Of a stretch of 64,000 bases of DNA, positions 63,861-64,000 are shown in pieces. Source of the DNA: Enterococcus casseliflavus NBRC 100478. Its GTDB lineage: Bacteria; Bacillota; Bacilli; Lactobacillales; Enterococcaceae. The stretch's first letter is position 1. Each line of letters begins with the position of its first letter. The notes below the pieces were generated by a model. That model did not search any database, was not told the origin of the DNA, and was given only the letters and a program-made list of their open reading frames with translations. The position numbers and the translations under genes are program-made. Where the stretch lies: assembly GCF_001544095.1 (NCBI RefSeq), contig NZ_BCPT01000019.1:1-64000 (forward strand), given 5' to 3'.

Positions 63861-64000
63861 ATTCACAGTGGGAAAACGCTATGGAAAAGCCTTGTTCGAA
63901 TTGGCGATGGAAGAACAGCGCTTGACAGAAGTTTACCAAGAATTAATGACCTTGCGTCAGATTTATCAGGAGATTCCAACATTCGGTCAGATCGTGACGG
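63847..64000 (+). CDS. atpH: F-type ATP synthase subunit delta, cut by the window end
   Basis: The first about 51 residues are present: VGKRYGKALFELAMEEQ is the typical delta N-terminus that caps F1. The ATG overlaps the end of atpF. The gene runs off the window. Confidence 0.92.
   Translation, partial: MKLDKFTVGKRYGKALFELAMEEQRLTEVYQELMTLRQIYQEIPTFGQIVT

Overview
The window looks like the chromosome of a low-to-mid GC Gram-positive coccus, most likely an Enterococcus. The support is: the cggR-gapA-pgk-tpiA-eno glycolytic cluster next to rpoN and the RNA polymerase delta gene, a menaquinone locus ordered menB-E-F-D-H-C, a BusR-type osmoprotectant operon, a SAMHD1-like dNTPase of the E. faecalis type, an LPXTG adhesin with an LPKTN anchor, and strong AGGAGG ribosome-binding sites. 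Species cannot be fixed from the sequence alone.

Layout. 0.2-5 kb: amidase with an amino-acid ABC importer that has no ATPase, then a GyrI-like protein and a ROK kinase. 5-14.4 kb: AI-2E family membrane protein, then the menaquinone locus (menI divergent from menB-E-F-D-H-C, with overlapping genes). 14.5-22 kb: an orphan adenylate-forming ligase, an acyltransferase, a phosphoglycerate dehydrogenase-like enzyme, and busR-busAA-busAB with a clear bipartite operator. 22-25 kb: PHP phosphatase, acetyltransferase and VOC genes divergent from a ROK repressor, with two palindromes between. 25-30 kb: rnhC, zapA-cvpA-mutS2, trxA. 30-34 kb: a PadR-regulated DUF2812/ABC export cassette. 34-39 kb: small metabolic and housekeeping genes (glutamine amidotransferase, glyoxalase, NUDIX, HAD, dNTPase, lipL). 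39-47 kb: rpoE, tRNA-Arg(CCG), rpoN and the glycolytic operon, with a CggR operator of the full B. subtilis layout. 47.2-53.2 kb: an AT-rich 5.93-kb integrated element. 53.8-64 kb: LPXTG surface protein, a hydrolase without its nucleophile, GNAT, secG-est-rnr-smpB, and the start of the F-ATPase operon (atpB-E-F-H, cut by the window end).

The most unusual region is the element in eno. A tyrosine recombinase appears to have inserted it inside the last codons of eno. The 124-bp eno tail is now present twice, with five differences, all synonymous third positions. The element therefore brought its own eno tail and its own terminator, and the gene stays intact. Inside are a second short tyrosine recombinase convergent with an unrecognised winged-helix protein, each preceded by TATCCAT-type repeats; a tandem GTTATCA iteron array; a large dyad; a serine resolvase; and a decayed kinase fragment. 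This resembles an integrated plasmid or an integrative element with its own replication or partition module. It carries no obvious cargo.

Most other genes are ordinary core or metabolic functions. Several regulatory sites can be read directly: the BusR, CggR, ROK and PadR operators, a ribosome-binding site buried in a terminator stem, and a terminator between atpE and atpF.
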